64,000 nucleotides of DNA from Zhengitettix transpicula (GCA_037074705.1 CM073596.1:57998001-58062000); one strand, 5' to 3'. Counted from the first letter of the stretch, positions 1 to 12,545 are shown. Made by a program: numbers and translations. The notes: generated from the sequence alone by a model not told the origin.

Positions 1-406
1 CACCTGCCGAGGCCCCTCGGTCTGTTCTGAGGGCTGTATGTCCGGGGTCGTTATTCGTATTGGAATAGTCGGCCAGCTGCCTCCTAAACTGGTCGAGGCA
101 CGGCGAGGGGAAAGCTGCGACCCCACAGCAAACCCCTCTCCCGCCATCCAGGGCTGCGCATGGGACAAGTACCAAGCGTCCGACCTACCTGATGCAGGTT
201 TTTCTACGGTTTTCCCTGCACACTTTGAGGCGAATTACCGGGTAGGATCCTTAAACTATAGCCCGGGGGCCCTGGTTAACTCCTTGACTACCTTCCTCCA
301 CCCTTCCGCATCCCCCCCTTTCACTCCCTTTCCTATGCTATAAGAAGGGAGTCGCCACCATGTGGATTACCCTCATGTAGCCTGTCTACATCTTCAAAAA
401 AAAAAA
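1..406 (+). mobile_element. Family A retroposon copy, cut by window start
   Basis: This is the 3' three-quarters of the most abundant repeat in the window, here called family A. In element orientation it runs from a region reading CCTCGGTCTGTTCTGAGGG, through GTCGGCCAGCTGCCTCCTAAA and ATGCAGGTTTTTCTA, to TGTGGATTACCCTCATGTAG, and ends in A11 (396-406). The body is GC-rich against AT-rich flanks. Open frames of 60-120 codons cross it on both strands, but they are not kept consistently between copies and show no reverse transcriptase or other domain, so I read it as non-coding. This copy belongs to a variant whose end reads GCCTGTCTACA instead of GCCTGTTGCCCTA; 32187, 57958 and 60135 carry the same variant. 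SINE or the 3' end of a LINE are both possible. Confidence 0.8.
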
Positions 407-2820
407 TTTCACTAACGCCGTTGTAATATTTAAGATGATCCAAATCACTGGCGATGTAAGAAGATACGGGGATTTGAAAGGAAATTAAAGTTAGTAAGAC
501 AAGAAGTTAACGAACCATAGAACAGACAAAATATAAAAATATTAAAATTTGTAGACTGTCGTGATCCTTGTTCAATACTATCTGCTACACTGAAGAGATA
601 TAGCCAGAGATACAACACTGTACAGAGAACATGACTGCAATATATCAATTAACAAAGATTATTTAATTAAACATTTATACAGTTCCGGTATTATCAGCCA
701 AAGAGCTTCTAAAATTCATATATCCCCCCCCCCAGAAGTTTAATACCATGGAGATTAAAATATAACGGACTTCTTCAGAAAGCTTTCGATGAAAGCGGTG
801 GAATCTTTAATTGCTGAAACGGATCTAATATTCGAAGCGAGATGAAAGTAATCAAAAAATGCAGATTTGAGAAGACGAAGAAGTTAATATACATTACGAA
901 ATGTATTTATATTTATATATATATATATAATTCAGTTTCGAGACGATTTCTCTGACACGGGAAGAAGCGCATGAATATTGCATTCAGCTCTAATAAACGG
1001 ACTCTTGAAGGCCAGCACAGCGAAAGCAATCAATATTCAAGTTGAATATTAATTCATGGATTTGCATGATAAAATAACACCTTGCTAGCACGCCCCCGTC
1101 GTCGTTCCACGGACCCTTTTGTGCTGCAGGCCTAATCTACCTTCATTTTATGACTAACTTTTCTCGGTGGTGTTGAGTGATGGATGCTTTATTTATCCCT
1201 ATTCGTTCTAATTAAAATAAATGGGCGAATGTGGCATAATACATACAAGAAAGAAAGTAAGAGACGGAAACCTCTAAAAACGGATTCTTAGTAGCTCCTT
1301 AAGAACTACAAAAATGCGTGTATAAAATGGAAAACGTAAAAAAACAAAAATGGAGTTCACTACAACCGTTTAAATTGCAAATACTTGAAGCAATATTGTA
1401 ACAAACTGAAAAATAAAATTGTCAATCGTACGAATCTATATGTTAAGATTTATAGATGACGGTTCAGAAGCCTTGTTATCACGGAAAATTCGGGCAAACG
1501 TATTTACCTAAATTATAGACTTCGGTAAGTGACACATTAAGGTATTGTAGATATGGAAAAACCAATTTGGAGACATCTAACTACAGGAGAAGAGAAGTCA
1601 ATCAAGAAAATAATGCAAAGGGTGGGGAGGGGGGGTATCGAAGTAAAATTTTAAAGTAGGAGAATAGGAAAAATAGAAGTGAATTCGTCTTTTTAGTGGT
1701 AAAGAAATACAGGCCTGGAACAAAATGGAGAACGTTAACAAATCAGTCATGGTAGAATGGCCTACGCAAAAAAAAAAAAAAAAAAACTGAGGGGTTTTAG
1801 ACTAGTCGCAGAAGGGTGAACACAATTAAAATAGTTACAGAGAGATGGTTGCGAAGTGGAGTCTCCAGAGCGCCAGAGTAACATTTCATATCTTTATCAG
1901 TTTTGTTCTACAAGAAGAAAGCCGGTGAGATAAAATATTTTATGGGGCGGAAATAATCTTCCCTTCTTTTTCCTCCGCGCGTCGTCGGAGGACGGTGGTG
2001 GTTGTTTATTATATTAATAATAAAGCCGATGTCAACCGTATCTCATTTTCCCCTCAAAAGCCTGTGCGAGACTGCATGAATTAAGCGTCTCGCGATAACT
2101 AAGAGAGGAAGGGGCTGCGGGCGGGGGGGTGGGGTGTTATTATTGTTGTACATAGGCGTATCCATGGCAACCGTGGCGTGACATCACACACACAGCCATG
2201 ATAATAATATAGATTACATGACACAAATCATCGACTGCGTCCAACACTGTCGGGGAAATGCGAATAACGGAGTCGAGTAGAAATGAAGATTTTTTTTTTA
2301 TTGTAGAGTCGATATGGAAAACCCTAAGTACAGGTAAAGAGAAGTTAATCAAGAAAGTGTTACAGCAGAACGGTAAAAATAGGAGAATAAAATCATAGAA
2401 GTGATGAAATAGAGAACTGAACAAAATGGCGGATCTTGGAAGCAAAGAAAAGTAAGGTCTAGCGCAAAAGTCGCCGTGGACTGATGATTAAAGAACAATG
2501 TCATCACCTTTCCCAATGATTCTTATTACAGGTGTTGTGATAATGAATGAGGTATTACCTGAAGCAATTAATATGAAGTGTCCAAGGCTGATGATGACTT
2601 AAATAAAACACATGGTGGCGGTCTTTTAGACGAACGGCGTCCCTTAACAGACAACATAACTGCAAATAATAAGGAATAAAATAGCGGAATTTGTTTTTTA
2701 ACGGCCGCATGAAAACGGGATTCCATTTGCATGTTCATAACGTGACCCCGCCCCCCACCCCCTCCAGCGTTATAAAGTACGGTGCTCAAGAGCTCGTTTA
2801 GGGTCAACTGAAATTACACA
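407..2820. other. Intergenic AT-rich DNA, no gene seen
   Basis: I see no supported gene. The stretch holds a short TA run near 915-928, an A19 tract near 1767, short G runs near 1622 and 2124, and only small unsupported open frames. Confidence 0.5.
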
Positions 2821-2823
2821 AAC

Positions 2824-2945
2824 GCGAGCGAGCGAGCGAGCATCGTCGACACACACACACACACACAATAGACCACTCCGAGAGTGGAAATGAACGACAA
2901 TAGGGCCACGCGTGCATGGGGGGGCTTTTCAACGCGAAATTGAGC

Positions 2946-2994
<49 letters not shown>
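2824..2994. repeat. Microsatellite cluster: GAGC, CA and GA runs
   Basis: Three simple repeats lie within 170 bp: about four GCGA units (2824-2840), a CA run (2849-2868) and a (GA)n run of about 23 units (2948-2994). The Arg-Glu or Ser-Leu open frames that cross here are translations of the GA/CT run. Confidence 0.9.
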
Positions 2995-2999
<5 letters not shown>

Positions 3000-3347
3000 A
3001 ATGGGAGGAAAAAGACAAAGAATATGTCCGGAAGAGAAATGAGAAATCTTATGAAGGGGAAGGGGGCGGAGGGGGGGGGGAAACAAGTGGGAAAAGGCGT
3101 CATGTGGAAAAGACGGGGGAACGATTCATACAGATGAAAAATAAAACTAAAGCATATAAAACAGGTTAAAACAAATATCGGAACGAAGAATAACAGTGGT
3201 ATAATATAAATTGAGAAAAGAATTAATTAGTACTTATTACTATTGCAACATAATGTTCATACACATTCAGCTGCACCTTAAAGGAAATCAATTAGTACAA
3301 CGACAGTCGACGAGAAACTGCCAATTTAGAAAGCTATTATTACGATA

Positions 3348-3354
<7 letters not shown>

Positions 3355-3402
<48 letters not shown>
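3355..3402. repeat. (TA)n microsatellite
   Basis: About 22 TA units follow a TTTATTTATA lead-in. It lies just before the fold-back repeat that starts near 3.5 kb. Confidence 0.9.
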
Positions 3403-3407
<5 letters not shown>

Positions 3408-3529
3408 CAGAAATAATTTTTTTTGAAGGACATCAGAGTTGCTTAATGTTAGAAAAAAATCCTTTCACTCGTTAAATTACCTTTACACCACTCTACATCC
3501 ATCTAGGGTGCCTTCTACAATAATAGTAT

Positions 3530-5505
3530 GACGGTTTAAAACCCACTGTTGTCGATAAACGTCATTAACATGCTTCCATACGAAATCAACCAATAGAAAA
3601 ATAATTAATAGTTGCTGACATATTTTATTTTATTTTTACACACAACTGTAAAGTCTCCGGACTAATAATTAATTTTAATAATATTTTCTTATTTTTTTTA
3701 AAAAAAAAAACAAACAACAACAAGGATTTTCTTTTTATGTATGTATCTGGGAGTATGAGAAGGAAGAGGAACATCAGTTAATTTTTCATTAAATGATTCC
3801 CTTAGTTTTCTTTCGAGATTTCCTCAGCTATAAAAAATAAATAAGTCGCAGCAAAAAATAAAAATAAAAAATCTGAAGCTATTAAATGAAAACTAGAGGA
3901 ATCATACTCCCAGATACATACATAAATAGAAAATTCAGGTCTAAAAATAAAATAAAAATATGTCGGCCACTAATTAATTTTTTTTACTGGTTGATTTCGT
4001 ATGGAAGCATGTTAATGACGTTTATTGGCAATGGTGGATTTAATCTTCCTTCTAGCAGTGAGTTTGCTGGGTGTGAATATGACAAATTAGTACATCAAAC
4101 TTAAAAGAAAAATTTGTCTTAATAGTAAAAAAAGAAAAATTAGTTTGCTAACACAATGATTCAGCAAAGTGAGCTTTTGGTTTTTTTTAAAAAAAATAAA
4201 AGACTACTTAATTGTAACCAAAAAAATTTTAAAATTTTCTTCTTGTTTAAACAATCCAAAATATTTGTATTTTTTTAAAAGAAAAGTTTATTAAAATTAA
4301 GCAATAAATTCTAGTACAAGAGTCTGTTCAGTGGTTCACTACTACTCTGAGTTTCTGCTATGCTTAGTACAGTGTATTCTTGCCTGTTTCCTTAAATTAA
4401 AAAAAAATACTTCTGATTAAAACACAATGATGAAATTTTGTGTGTTTATTATTATAGAACTAGAAGGGTACTTTGTTGAAAATTTCAGATTTTTACTTTG
4501 AGTCCTTTATGAGATACACCCCGTTTTTAACTCGACAATTTTTGGACAAATTGCCATATTTGCAGGCCTGTAAAACCTAAAGGAGACATTTGAAAGGTGT
4601 TAAATTGTTTTTTTTTTCAAGTCTTATCCTCTATTATATTTTTACGAGGAAGGAACATGAAACCTGTGTGTTTTTTTTTGATTTATTAAAGTTAACTTTC
4701 AGTCCGGAGACTTTACAGTTGTGATAATAATAATAATAATAATAACAGTATTTACAATTGTAAAAATTAAACAAATAACAAGGTATTTACAATTTGTAAA
4801 TATTTCACATGTCTTGGATGTGATCCTTGTCATTCCAAGTTAGAGATTAACTTGTTTACCGCATATGATGTTAGTGTTCAATCTGGTCAGTCAACTACCA
4901 TGTTTGAAGCGTTAAGGATGTTATGGGGGAAGATGGGAAGAGCGGATATTTAGGGAGTATGTAGTGCCAGTTGGTAGGAGGAGGGCTAGAGTTAGGTTAA
5001 TTCCGGAGTGATTTAGGGGAGGATGATGTCAATTGGGAGTTTTACGTTTTAGTCTGCGAATTTGTGAAGGAGGAGGGGGGCGGTGGGTTACTGTAGAATA
5101 GCTCAATGGTGGGATTTAGTAATCATTTATTAGGGAGAAAAAATTTTCTAAATTGTCCATTTTTTTCTAGTTGAAAGACATTTTTCTACTTAATTTTTAG
5201 GTTGTTTCCTGACAAGTTAACTTATTTTTTGGTCCCAACATGATTTATAACATGGTTTATCGATACTAACATGGTTTTTATTTCAAGTTGATGTCTCAGT
5301 AAACAACAAAGTTATTTAACCTATCGCTAACCTCTGAAAACGTCCGACCCTCACAAACAAAATGGCCGCTAAAATCCAAAGTAATAACAATGAAATTATT
5401 AAAAAAAATCGTTTGTAGTCCCTGATACTTACATGAACAGAAAATGTGCAAGCAAATATTAAATATGTCAGCAACAGCCATTGGTTGATGGATTGACCCC
5501 AAATA
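3530..5505. repeat. Unclassified fold-back repeat, related to 18.5-19.8 kb
   Basis: The segment around 3545-3760 is repeated in inverted form at 3898-4045: both carry GGTTGATTTCGTATGGAAGC or its complement, and the ATGTATCTGGGAGTATGA block. CTGTAAAGTCTCCGGACT at 3648-3665 recurs inverted at 4701-4722, giving a second fold-back level. The 3' part (5150-5400), with AACCTCTGAAAAC and CACAAACAAAATGGCCGC, is found inverted at 19390-19600. The TTCTAGCAGTGAG and TGTGAATATGA block at 4050-4085 recurs at 19710-19735. No transposase is recognisable. A degenerate short frame (SSSECEYKKLVKKLKR at the 19.7-kb copy) might be a relic of coding sequence. Class is unknown. Confidence 0.6.
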
Positions 5506-6359
5506 AAAGTCCGAAAAGACGGGATAAAAACAGCAAAGTTTCTACTTTACCGAGACAAATATTTAAACGGGAAAGGCGTTTTTTTATATATAATATTAAA
5601 GGACTTTGTCTTCGTCCTCGGATTCAACCAAACATAACGACAGACAAAATACGGGACAGCCGCACAGAGACCGAAGTCGAAAACATGAACTTTGTAGCTA
5701 TTTTCCCGAAGTCGTACGTTACTCAGTGTTTTACACGCGTCGTGCATGTCACGAGTGAATTACCGAGCGTGTCTGTGTGTTCGGAAAATAGATTCCGCGG
5801 GGGAAATACCCCGAGTCGAGCTACGAAAATAAGCAAGAAAGATCGCAGAGCCGCTGTTTACACTCGAGGTAAACTTACTCTGCTCCCCGTGCTGCGCGCG
5901 TGGGTGGCTGGCTGGCTGGAAAGGTGGAGAGAAATGATTACTCTTCTGTTCTACTGTCATAACGTCTCAAAGGAGGAAGATCTCCATTTAATCAATGAAC
6001 AGCTCTTTAACATTATTGCAAATATTATTCTTTTTAAATCCCGACCTGAATAAAATTCACGAAGATAGTCCCTTGTGCCACACCTTTTTTTCCCCCTTAG
6101 AACATAGGAATTCCTCGTACACGACTACTACACAGAAAAAAGGCAAACTACCCAATGCATAATATAGGTAATTAATTTTATGTTTAAGCCTAATCAGTTC
6201 AAAAAATTATTTGTACAGCAAAATAATTATATTATTGATAAAACGGCCATGTAGACAATTTTTTTTAAAAAAAACACAGAACAACACAACGTTTCTTCCA
6301 CTTATTCAAAGATCTTATCAGAAGAGAAACATCCATGAATCTAAAGTAATACTAATATA
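5506..6359. other. Open but unrecognised stretch
   Basis: A 190-codon open frame (5481-6053, +) is the longest outside simple repeats. It is locally richer in CpG (5700-5900) than its surroundings. I recognise no domain, no convincing splice sites and no promoter. It could be a CpG-rich non-coding or regulatory stretch. I do not call a gene. Confidence 0.3.
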
Positions 6360-6379
6360 TCACTTTTAGGTTCACAAAA

Positions 6380-6870
6380 GACTTTCAATGCAAATAAAAC
6401 TGTCATTCAAAACATCAACTTAACCTATTCCCCAATAAAAACATCCCATTCATACCTAGGAGCCATTGTAGATCAAAACCCCTACACATTACTAACACAA
6501 AAAAATTTAGATTATTAAAACCACTGCTACCGTCACCTAATTTCCCCCCCCCCCCTTCACACTGTCATTCAAAACCAAAAAGTTGATCTATACCTCAAAT
6601 TAATCTGGCAATACTCTTGTAACATCTGGGGCCACAGCAGCTAAATTGCCACATTAATAAAATCCAAACATTTCAAAATAAAGTTCAACTGTCCTTGGTG
6701 TTGCTCCAACCACCCCTGGAGATTCCCACAATAGCACAAGTAGCCAGAAAAAGCATTCACAACATCATAATCCAGCAATATCACAAACAACCAATAGCCT
6801 CATCTCCATCAAGAATGTTAAGGCTAAAAACAAAACAAAAAAAAACCTGAAGACTGAACAAACTAGACTA
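6380..6870 (+). pseudogene. Decayed jockey-like LINE reverse transcriptase C-terminus
   Basis: In + strand frames interrupted by stops and shifts one can read LIWQYSCNIWGHSS, IQTFQNKVQLSLV and IPTIAQVARKSIHNIIIQQY. This is the pattern of the C-terminal part of jockey-clade LINE ORF2: the Y-G-x-x-x-W-G-like block, then IQ-x-x-Q-N-K-x-L-R, then the helix after the polymerase. The upstream palm domain is absent. A C13 tract interrupts the body near 6545. It is a dead, 5'-truncated copy. Clade assignment is by motif memory only. Confidence 0.6.
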
Positions 6871-8700
6871 ATTATAAACACTAGGCTTTTTCACAATGAT
6901 AAAAAACATTCCTGTCAAGATCATTGATCTAATAACCATGTCACAAAGATAAAATCAGTTTGTTAGTAAGTTAACTAATAATAAAAAACAAAGATTTTAA
7001 TTTACATAGTATGTATATATCTTTGGTCAATAAAAATTATGTATTGTGTGTTTGCACCTGACATGATCTAAGGATAACTGTAGTAAGAAACATTGTGTTC
7101 TGTTTTTTTTGATTTTTTTTTAGCCATTTCATCAATGTTCAAACAGATCCAAAAATATTACCTGTTTGATGAACGCAAGAACAGGGAATTAAAGAAGCTC
7201 AGACTTACCTGTAAAAAAAAAGGAGAATGAGTTATTAATTAAAATTTCTAACAAACATTTGTTACATATTTCAAGCATAATATTTACATCTAATTTATTT
7301 TTATTCCATTACTCCTCATATGAGGAAAAAGGGATTAGTCATCAGATAAAAGTACAATATAATTATGGTATGTTACAATTAGAAGTTAACATAAAAACAC
7401 ACATTTCCCTGTCCAACATAAGTAAAAAAACTACATAGTAATAATACCAAAAATAATAATTCTTTAACTATGCTAAGGGTATAATATAATATTTACTTTA
7501 TAAACCTTCAATGTCGGTATCGATAGTTTTGAACTCATGTAAGGGTTTGCAGTCACAGCTGAAAAATATCGATTTATGTTCTCCTATGTTTGGAGAAATC
7601 CTCTTTGCAAAACACCGGGACAAGTAACTTTGGAAAGTCCTCATCTACGATCCCACCGCAACCGTCACTCCACGTAAAAATTCTTTATCTCCATCCATTC
7701 TGATCACCTTCCAACTCTTTAAGACTTACTCGGAATTATATTTTACAAAATTTTAACACAGTTGCGCTGTTACGTCGTGCTTTAGTTAAATTCTCCCAAG
7801 TACAATAAATCCGATAACATCTCGTATTTTGTATATGACTAACTAAATATTTAATTTGTGGCCCAATCCCTTCATTGTAAATCATGGATCTGGTCAACGG
7901 CACTTCAGTGTGACGGCCGTTCACTTGTCAGCCGGGAAGGGGGGGGGGGGAGCAGGAAACTGTGACACACAAAACAGTGACGCAAGCTGCGTTCATGATT
8001 TTTTTTCTACAGAGCGGGGGGCGAGGGGGAAAAAAAGAGAGCAAGAGAGACAAAAAAAAATTCTGGTAGGCAAAGAAGCGTCTATCAGAGAGAGACTTCA
8101 TCTCTGTGTGACGGAGCATCGTAATGAGCAACCCCCTGGGGCCAGGGGAAAAATACATATCCACAGAAAAATGAGAGAGAGACACACACAGAGACAGGCG
8201 GGACGAGATCAATAGATGGATGTTGTTTCCATACTTCGCTAAGGTATTTTGTTCAATATGAAACGAGATTATTGCGGCTATTTAGACGGATCTGAGTCAT
8301 CCACTTTCCTCACCAACCCCAACACACACCCGTGGTAATGTAGTGAATGTCGATGAGAGGAATTAATAAGGCTACAGCGTAAATTAACACCATCATTGCA
8401 CATGCAGAGTCTAATCTTGGGGAATAAATGTGACGTCAATATTACTTAACAGGAGGAAATGCCGCTAGGGGGAGGGAAGGGGGGGGGAGAAAATTATGCC
8501 GACGTCAGGTGAAATTTTAGGAACACAGAATTAAGGAGTGTAATAAATTTCTTACATTTATATAAGTTGATAAGAAGAAGAAGAAGGGGGGTTTATATCT
8601 TTGGGTTTGTTTTTAGAGTTGTTTTATCTTTGTTTTGTCAGCGATGCGTGAACAATAAATTAATGGAAGGAGACGGAGTTTATTTATCTAATATGCGTAC
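6871..8700. other. Intergenic DNA, no gene seen
   Basis: AT-rich and unremarkable. It contains G runs near 7940 and 8480 and A-rich tracts near 8030-8060. Open frames near 7856-8215 are low-complexity purine-rich sequence, and I support no gene here. Confidence 0.5.
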
Positions 8701-8704
8701 CCTG

Positions 8705-8732
8705 CTCTCTCTCTCTATATATATATACATAC

Positions 8733-8780
<48 letters not shown>
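8705..8780. repeat. Compound CT / TA / CATA microsatellite
   Basis: A CT run passes into TA, then CATA units, then a second TA run of about 15 units. Confidence 0.9.
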
Positions 8781-8782
<2 letters not shown>

Positions 8783-9300
8783 TTCTTTACTAATCTTTAT
8801 GTTATTCTCAACAGCAACATTTTATCCATATTAAACGCGCCAATATTCCTACACAGTCCATTAAATTGTCATTAGAGATGATTTATCGTTATGAAACGGT
8901 TGCTCAACCACATCGTAACTATGCAAATGTATCCTTGAAGACGAAAATATTCTAAAGTCTTTGTATATATATCTGTAAATTATTTCCTCCACAAAATAAA
9001 CCAACTGCAATCAGCCCTTTATTCTATGAACCCCGTGGCCCATTTCCGAAGGGTACAACTGTCAGGATTCCCAGTACAGCGGCGATTGTCGCAATCTCAA
9101 GAGATGAGGAGCGAGCCACGGCGCGTGGAGAATTCTTCAAAAGAAAACCGGCTCACCCACACATTCACACTGCACGGGTGTACGTTACTGTAACAATCAA
9201 TCTCTTGGCGAAGGTTACTGCGAAGCAGCTGGACAACCTTGCAAGGCCAGCACCACAACAATGAGGTCGAGGTCGCTTTCGTGCGCGGACGGAAACCAGG

Positions 9301-9303
9301 CCA

Positions 9304-9340
<37 letters not shown>

Positions 9341-9514
9341 CTCCCCTCGAGACAGAGGGCGGGGGTGTTGTAGTGGATACACGGCGGCACTGAAACCTTA
9401 AGAGGGTGGGGGAAGATGAAATCCCTAAGTCAGCAGAACGACCTCCACACCAGAGTTCTAAGGGATACGCCCCAAATGCCAAAGTGTTACATCACACACA
9501 CACACACACACACT
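9301..9514. repeat. Two CA microsatellites
   Basis: CA runs lie at about 9301-9339 and 9492-9514, with unique sequence between. The Cys-Val peptides that cross the first run on the minus strand are repeat translations. Confidence 0.85.
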
Positions 9515-9763
9515 CAACAGATGGGTTACATAAATGGAAGTGATTGGTGAAGGTAAGGCTGCCAGCACTGACTGTCATTCGATCTGGAACAGTACGCCAC
9601 ATACATGGTCATCCATCCATCCATTTCCTTTTAAAAATAATCGCTTCAGTTTGTTATATCGGCCAGACCGAACGACCCAGTATAAAAAAAAATTCTCCTT
9701 TCACAAAAAAAAAAGCATTGTATTCGGATCTTAATCATTCTTTCAATTTGGGTAATACTATTA

Positions 9764-9945
9764 AGGCTACATGAGGGTAACACACGTGGTGGAAACTCCC
9801 CCTTTAATAGCATACGATGGGATTTGAAAGAGGGGATGCGGAAGGGTGGAGGAAGGTAGCCAAGAGGTTTTAACCAGGGGCTCCCGGGTTGTAGTTTAAG
9901 GATCCTACCTTGGCATTCGCCTAAATGTGATGCATGACAAACCCA
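9764..9945 (-). mobile_element. Family A copy, 5'-truncated
   Basis: A minus-strand copy holding only the 3' third of the element, from the GGTAACACACG end to the GATGCATGACAAA block. It is diverged, and the poly(A) is lost or reduced. Confidence 0.75.
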
Positions 9946-10127
9946 TAGTCTCCAGTTCACTCATCTTGGCGTCCAACGAAGCCCAACAGCTTTTCCTATT
10001 TTTCTTAATTCGAAAACCAAGGAAAATAAATTGATTAAGAGTCCACCATTAAGTAACGTCAAAAATTTACGTATACACATACATATACTCACAGATCAGG
10101 AGCGAGCCACGGCGCGTGGAGAATATA

Positions 10128-10147
10128 TATATATATATATATATATA
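10128..10147. repeat. (TA)n microsatellite beside a small local duplication
   Basis: Ten TA units. The 21 bases just before it, ending GGCGCGTGGAGAAT, match 9107-9132, so a short unique sequence has been copied about 1 kb apart. Confidence 0.7.
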
Positions 10148-10256
10148 CATTATGATTAAGAACAATCTACAAGTAAGATTTGGTGCTGGAAACTCCTCCG
10201 AATGAAAATTGAAGGTTAATTAATATACTAATAATTTCACTTTGTCAGTTGTGTCG

Positions 10257-10405
10257 CTCTAGGCTCTTCTTCGCACCTGAGGAAAGGGACAAGGATCCCA
10301 GAAACATTGTGTGGTATTTATATTATCACTTCTTGGGTCTGAATTGCCCGGCTATCTTCCTTATTCATTACTTTCAAGCAGACGTAATTTTTTACTTATC
10401 ATTTC
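10257..10405 (+). mobile_element. Type-2 hammerhead-bearing repeat copy
   Basis: Half of a type-2 repeat, from TAGGCTCTTCTTCGCACC through the hammerhead-like core to GCAGACGTAATTTTTTAC. Sequence outside the core (TGTGTGGTATTTATATTATCAC, then a CTGGCTATCTT-like block) is shared with copies at 22.4, 24.0, 26.3, 48.4-48.7, 59.4 and 62.3 kb. Confidence 0.7.
10273..10312 (+). ncRNA. Hammerhead ribozyme-like core, type 2
   Basis: GCAC, then CTGAGGA, AA, GGGA, a CAAGGA loop, TCCC, A, GAAA, CATT, GTGT. GGGA and TCCC can form stem II. GCAC before the core can pair with GTGT after the cleavage position as stem I. The cleavage triplet reads ATT here, where other copies read GTT, so this copy is a weaker candidate than 62413-62453. 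Confidence 0.45.
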
Positions 10406-10583
10406 TTTAATTAGTCTTTAACGTGTTGTTTTTGTAAAGGACAATGTTTATTTTTTTTTTAACTTTTTATTATTTTCTTGTATTCCTATATTATGACATA
10501 TCCTAATTCCTCGACCGATGACTAAAGTATTTGAAAAATAAATCTAAAATCAAAGGCCAAAACACAGTTCTCACAAAAAAACG

Positions 10584-10670
10584 GGTGGACCTTCTTTTCT
10601 TTTTCCTCTACTTGAGAAGAAGGTGGACCTTCTTTTCTTTTTCCTCTACTTGAGAAGAAGGTCCACAAAT
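10584..10670. repeat. 38-bp tandem duplication with hairpin ends
   Basis: A 38-bp unit beginning GGTGGACCTTCTTTTC occurs twice in tandem (10584-10621 and 10622-10659). GTGGACCTTCTT at the start pairs with AAGAAGGTCCAC at the end, so the array is bounded by a 12-bp inverted repeat. Weaker inverted matches (CACAGTT against AACTGTG) extend the fold-back outward. Confidence 0.8.
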
Positions 10671-11697
10671 GTGTGAAAGAAACTGTGCAGCCATTTTTAT
10701 TTTTTGTGAGGTCTTGTTTTTTTTTGTCAGCCATATTGTTTTTAATCGTCCACCATTGACAATGTGAAAATATTTAAACCGGGCAAACATGTAATAATAA
10801 ACATTTAATATATATTAAAAAGTAACCTTTGCCTCTCCTGTTCTTTGCTGCCCACACTCGTTATTCGTGGCTTAATCTCGAAAAAAAAACTCGCATGAAG
10901 AAGGCGGTGAGTTATTGAAATTTCTCATGAAACAAGTGAGGATAGTTTCGCGTGTTTAATACACTTGCCAGTTGCGACCAAGAAATACTTGGGTCATCAG
11001 ATTCCTCTGGCGGCTGCCATTCACAGTTGCCTGTCTGCAGCGTCTTCAAAAAAAAGAAAAAACTCCTCACGATGCATGATGATTTGCAGAGGCTAATGAG
11101 AACAGAACGGCTGTTACAAAAGAGCACCCATTTTGAAGCAACGTTGCCAACGTGGCAGTTTAAAACATCTGATCGTCTTACTGCAGGAATTCAGACCGTG
11201 TGTGTGTCTTGTGTGTGCTAACTCGTTTCGCCCCCCACACAAATATAAATTAAATATTACGTATATACATAACTAGGAAGCAAAAATGAATTTTCTATAA
11301 TCGTGCAGGCAGGACGCATGCGTATTCGAGGACGGTTATTTAGTTACGGTCAGAAAGGCCTGACTCGGGGAGGCGCCGTATTGTGAGCGGCCGTGGCATG
11401 AGCGGACAATTCCCCCCGTCCCGTCCCGTCCTGGAGAGTAACTTTATTGCTTAAACAATCAGTCTTGATTTTGATATTAAGTGAATGTAACACAGAGTTT
11501 CATGTATAACTAATCTATATTTATAATTCTCAATCTCTATTTTTAATATGGAAAATGTTCCAACTGGTAGTGATTCGTTTAATAAACATGCTTAGAAATG
11601 ATCAATTAAGATACAAATCTTCTAACAGTTATATTTATATCTGACGTCCTTAAATAAACCTGTTTAGTTATTAATTTATTATAAGCCTGCGACAGGA

Positions 11698-12220
11698 TTC
11701 TCTCGCTGGCAGAACCTTTTAGGAGAGATACGAAGGGCCTGCCTTTGGGGATGCCTTTTCCTCTCCGTTTTTGAACTAAGGTTCCCACAAGCCGAGGCAC
11801 TTCGGCCTGTTCTGAGAGGTGTATGTTCCGGGGGTAGCAGACCTTGGGCATACGGTAAGAGTTGTTCGCTATTCCCATTGGAATAGTCGGCCAGCTGCCT
11901 CTTAAACTGGTCGAGGCACGGAGAAGGGAATGCTGCGACCCCACAGAAAACTCCTCTCCCGTTATCGGAAGGGCGTGGGACAAGTACCCAATGCCCGACC
12001 TACCTGATGCAGGTTTTTCTAGGGTTTTCCCTGCATCCCTTTTAGGCGAATGCCAGGTAGGATCATTAAAATATAGCCCCGGGGGCCCTAGTTAACCCTT
12101 GGCTACCTTCCTCTACCCTCCCGAATCCCCCCTTTCAAATCCCTTCCTATGCTATTAAAGGGGAGTTGCCCAATGTGGATCACCCTCATGTAGTCTGTTG
12201 CCCCGCAAAAAAAAAATAAA
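11698..12220 (+). mobile_element. Family A copy, nearly full length
   Basis: It starts at the CTCTCGCTGGCAGAACC 5' block and runs through all internal blocks to GTCTGTTGCCCCGC plus an A10 tail. Flanks share an ATTAATTTAT-like string, but the match is imperfect and offset from the tail, so I do not call a target duplication. Confidence 0.85.
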
Positions 12221-12488
12221 AATATATATATTATTAATTTTATTTTTTTAGCCATTATAACAGGGGAAAAAAAACATTCTCAAAGGATCATCCCTAATTT
12301 ATAAGGACCTCTTCAGGTGTTGTGAAAGTCAACAAAATGATGTAACTTCAAAATCCGTTTCTAAAAATTCCAACAAACATAATAATTTATAATACAAATG
12401 CTTAAATATTTACAGAACATCAATTAAAATTATTTACATAAAATAATGGACATAAATTTCTTTCTTTTTTACAACACTGTAGGACGAC

Positions 12489-12545
12489 GGTGTCGTGCTA
12501 TGTGCGGACGTGCTGTGTGCGGACGTGCCATGAGCGGACAAAATT
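12489..12545. repeat. Triplicated 15-bp unit
   Basis: Three adjacent 15-mers: GTGCTATGTGCGGAC, GTGCTGTGTGCGGAC and GTGCCATGAGCGGAC. A single related GTGGCATGAGCGGACAA occurs at about 11393-11410, and both sites are followed by a TCTTGATTTT string. They may be two parts of a degenerate DNA element with subterminal repeats. Confidence 0.7.

Noticed and set aside
2804..3169. Arg-Glu and Ser-Leu open frames
   Set aside because: Products of the (GA)n microsatellite.
5481..6053. 190-codon open frame
   Set aside because: No domain, no splice or promoter context, and it partly overlaps repeat-derived sequence.
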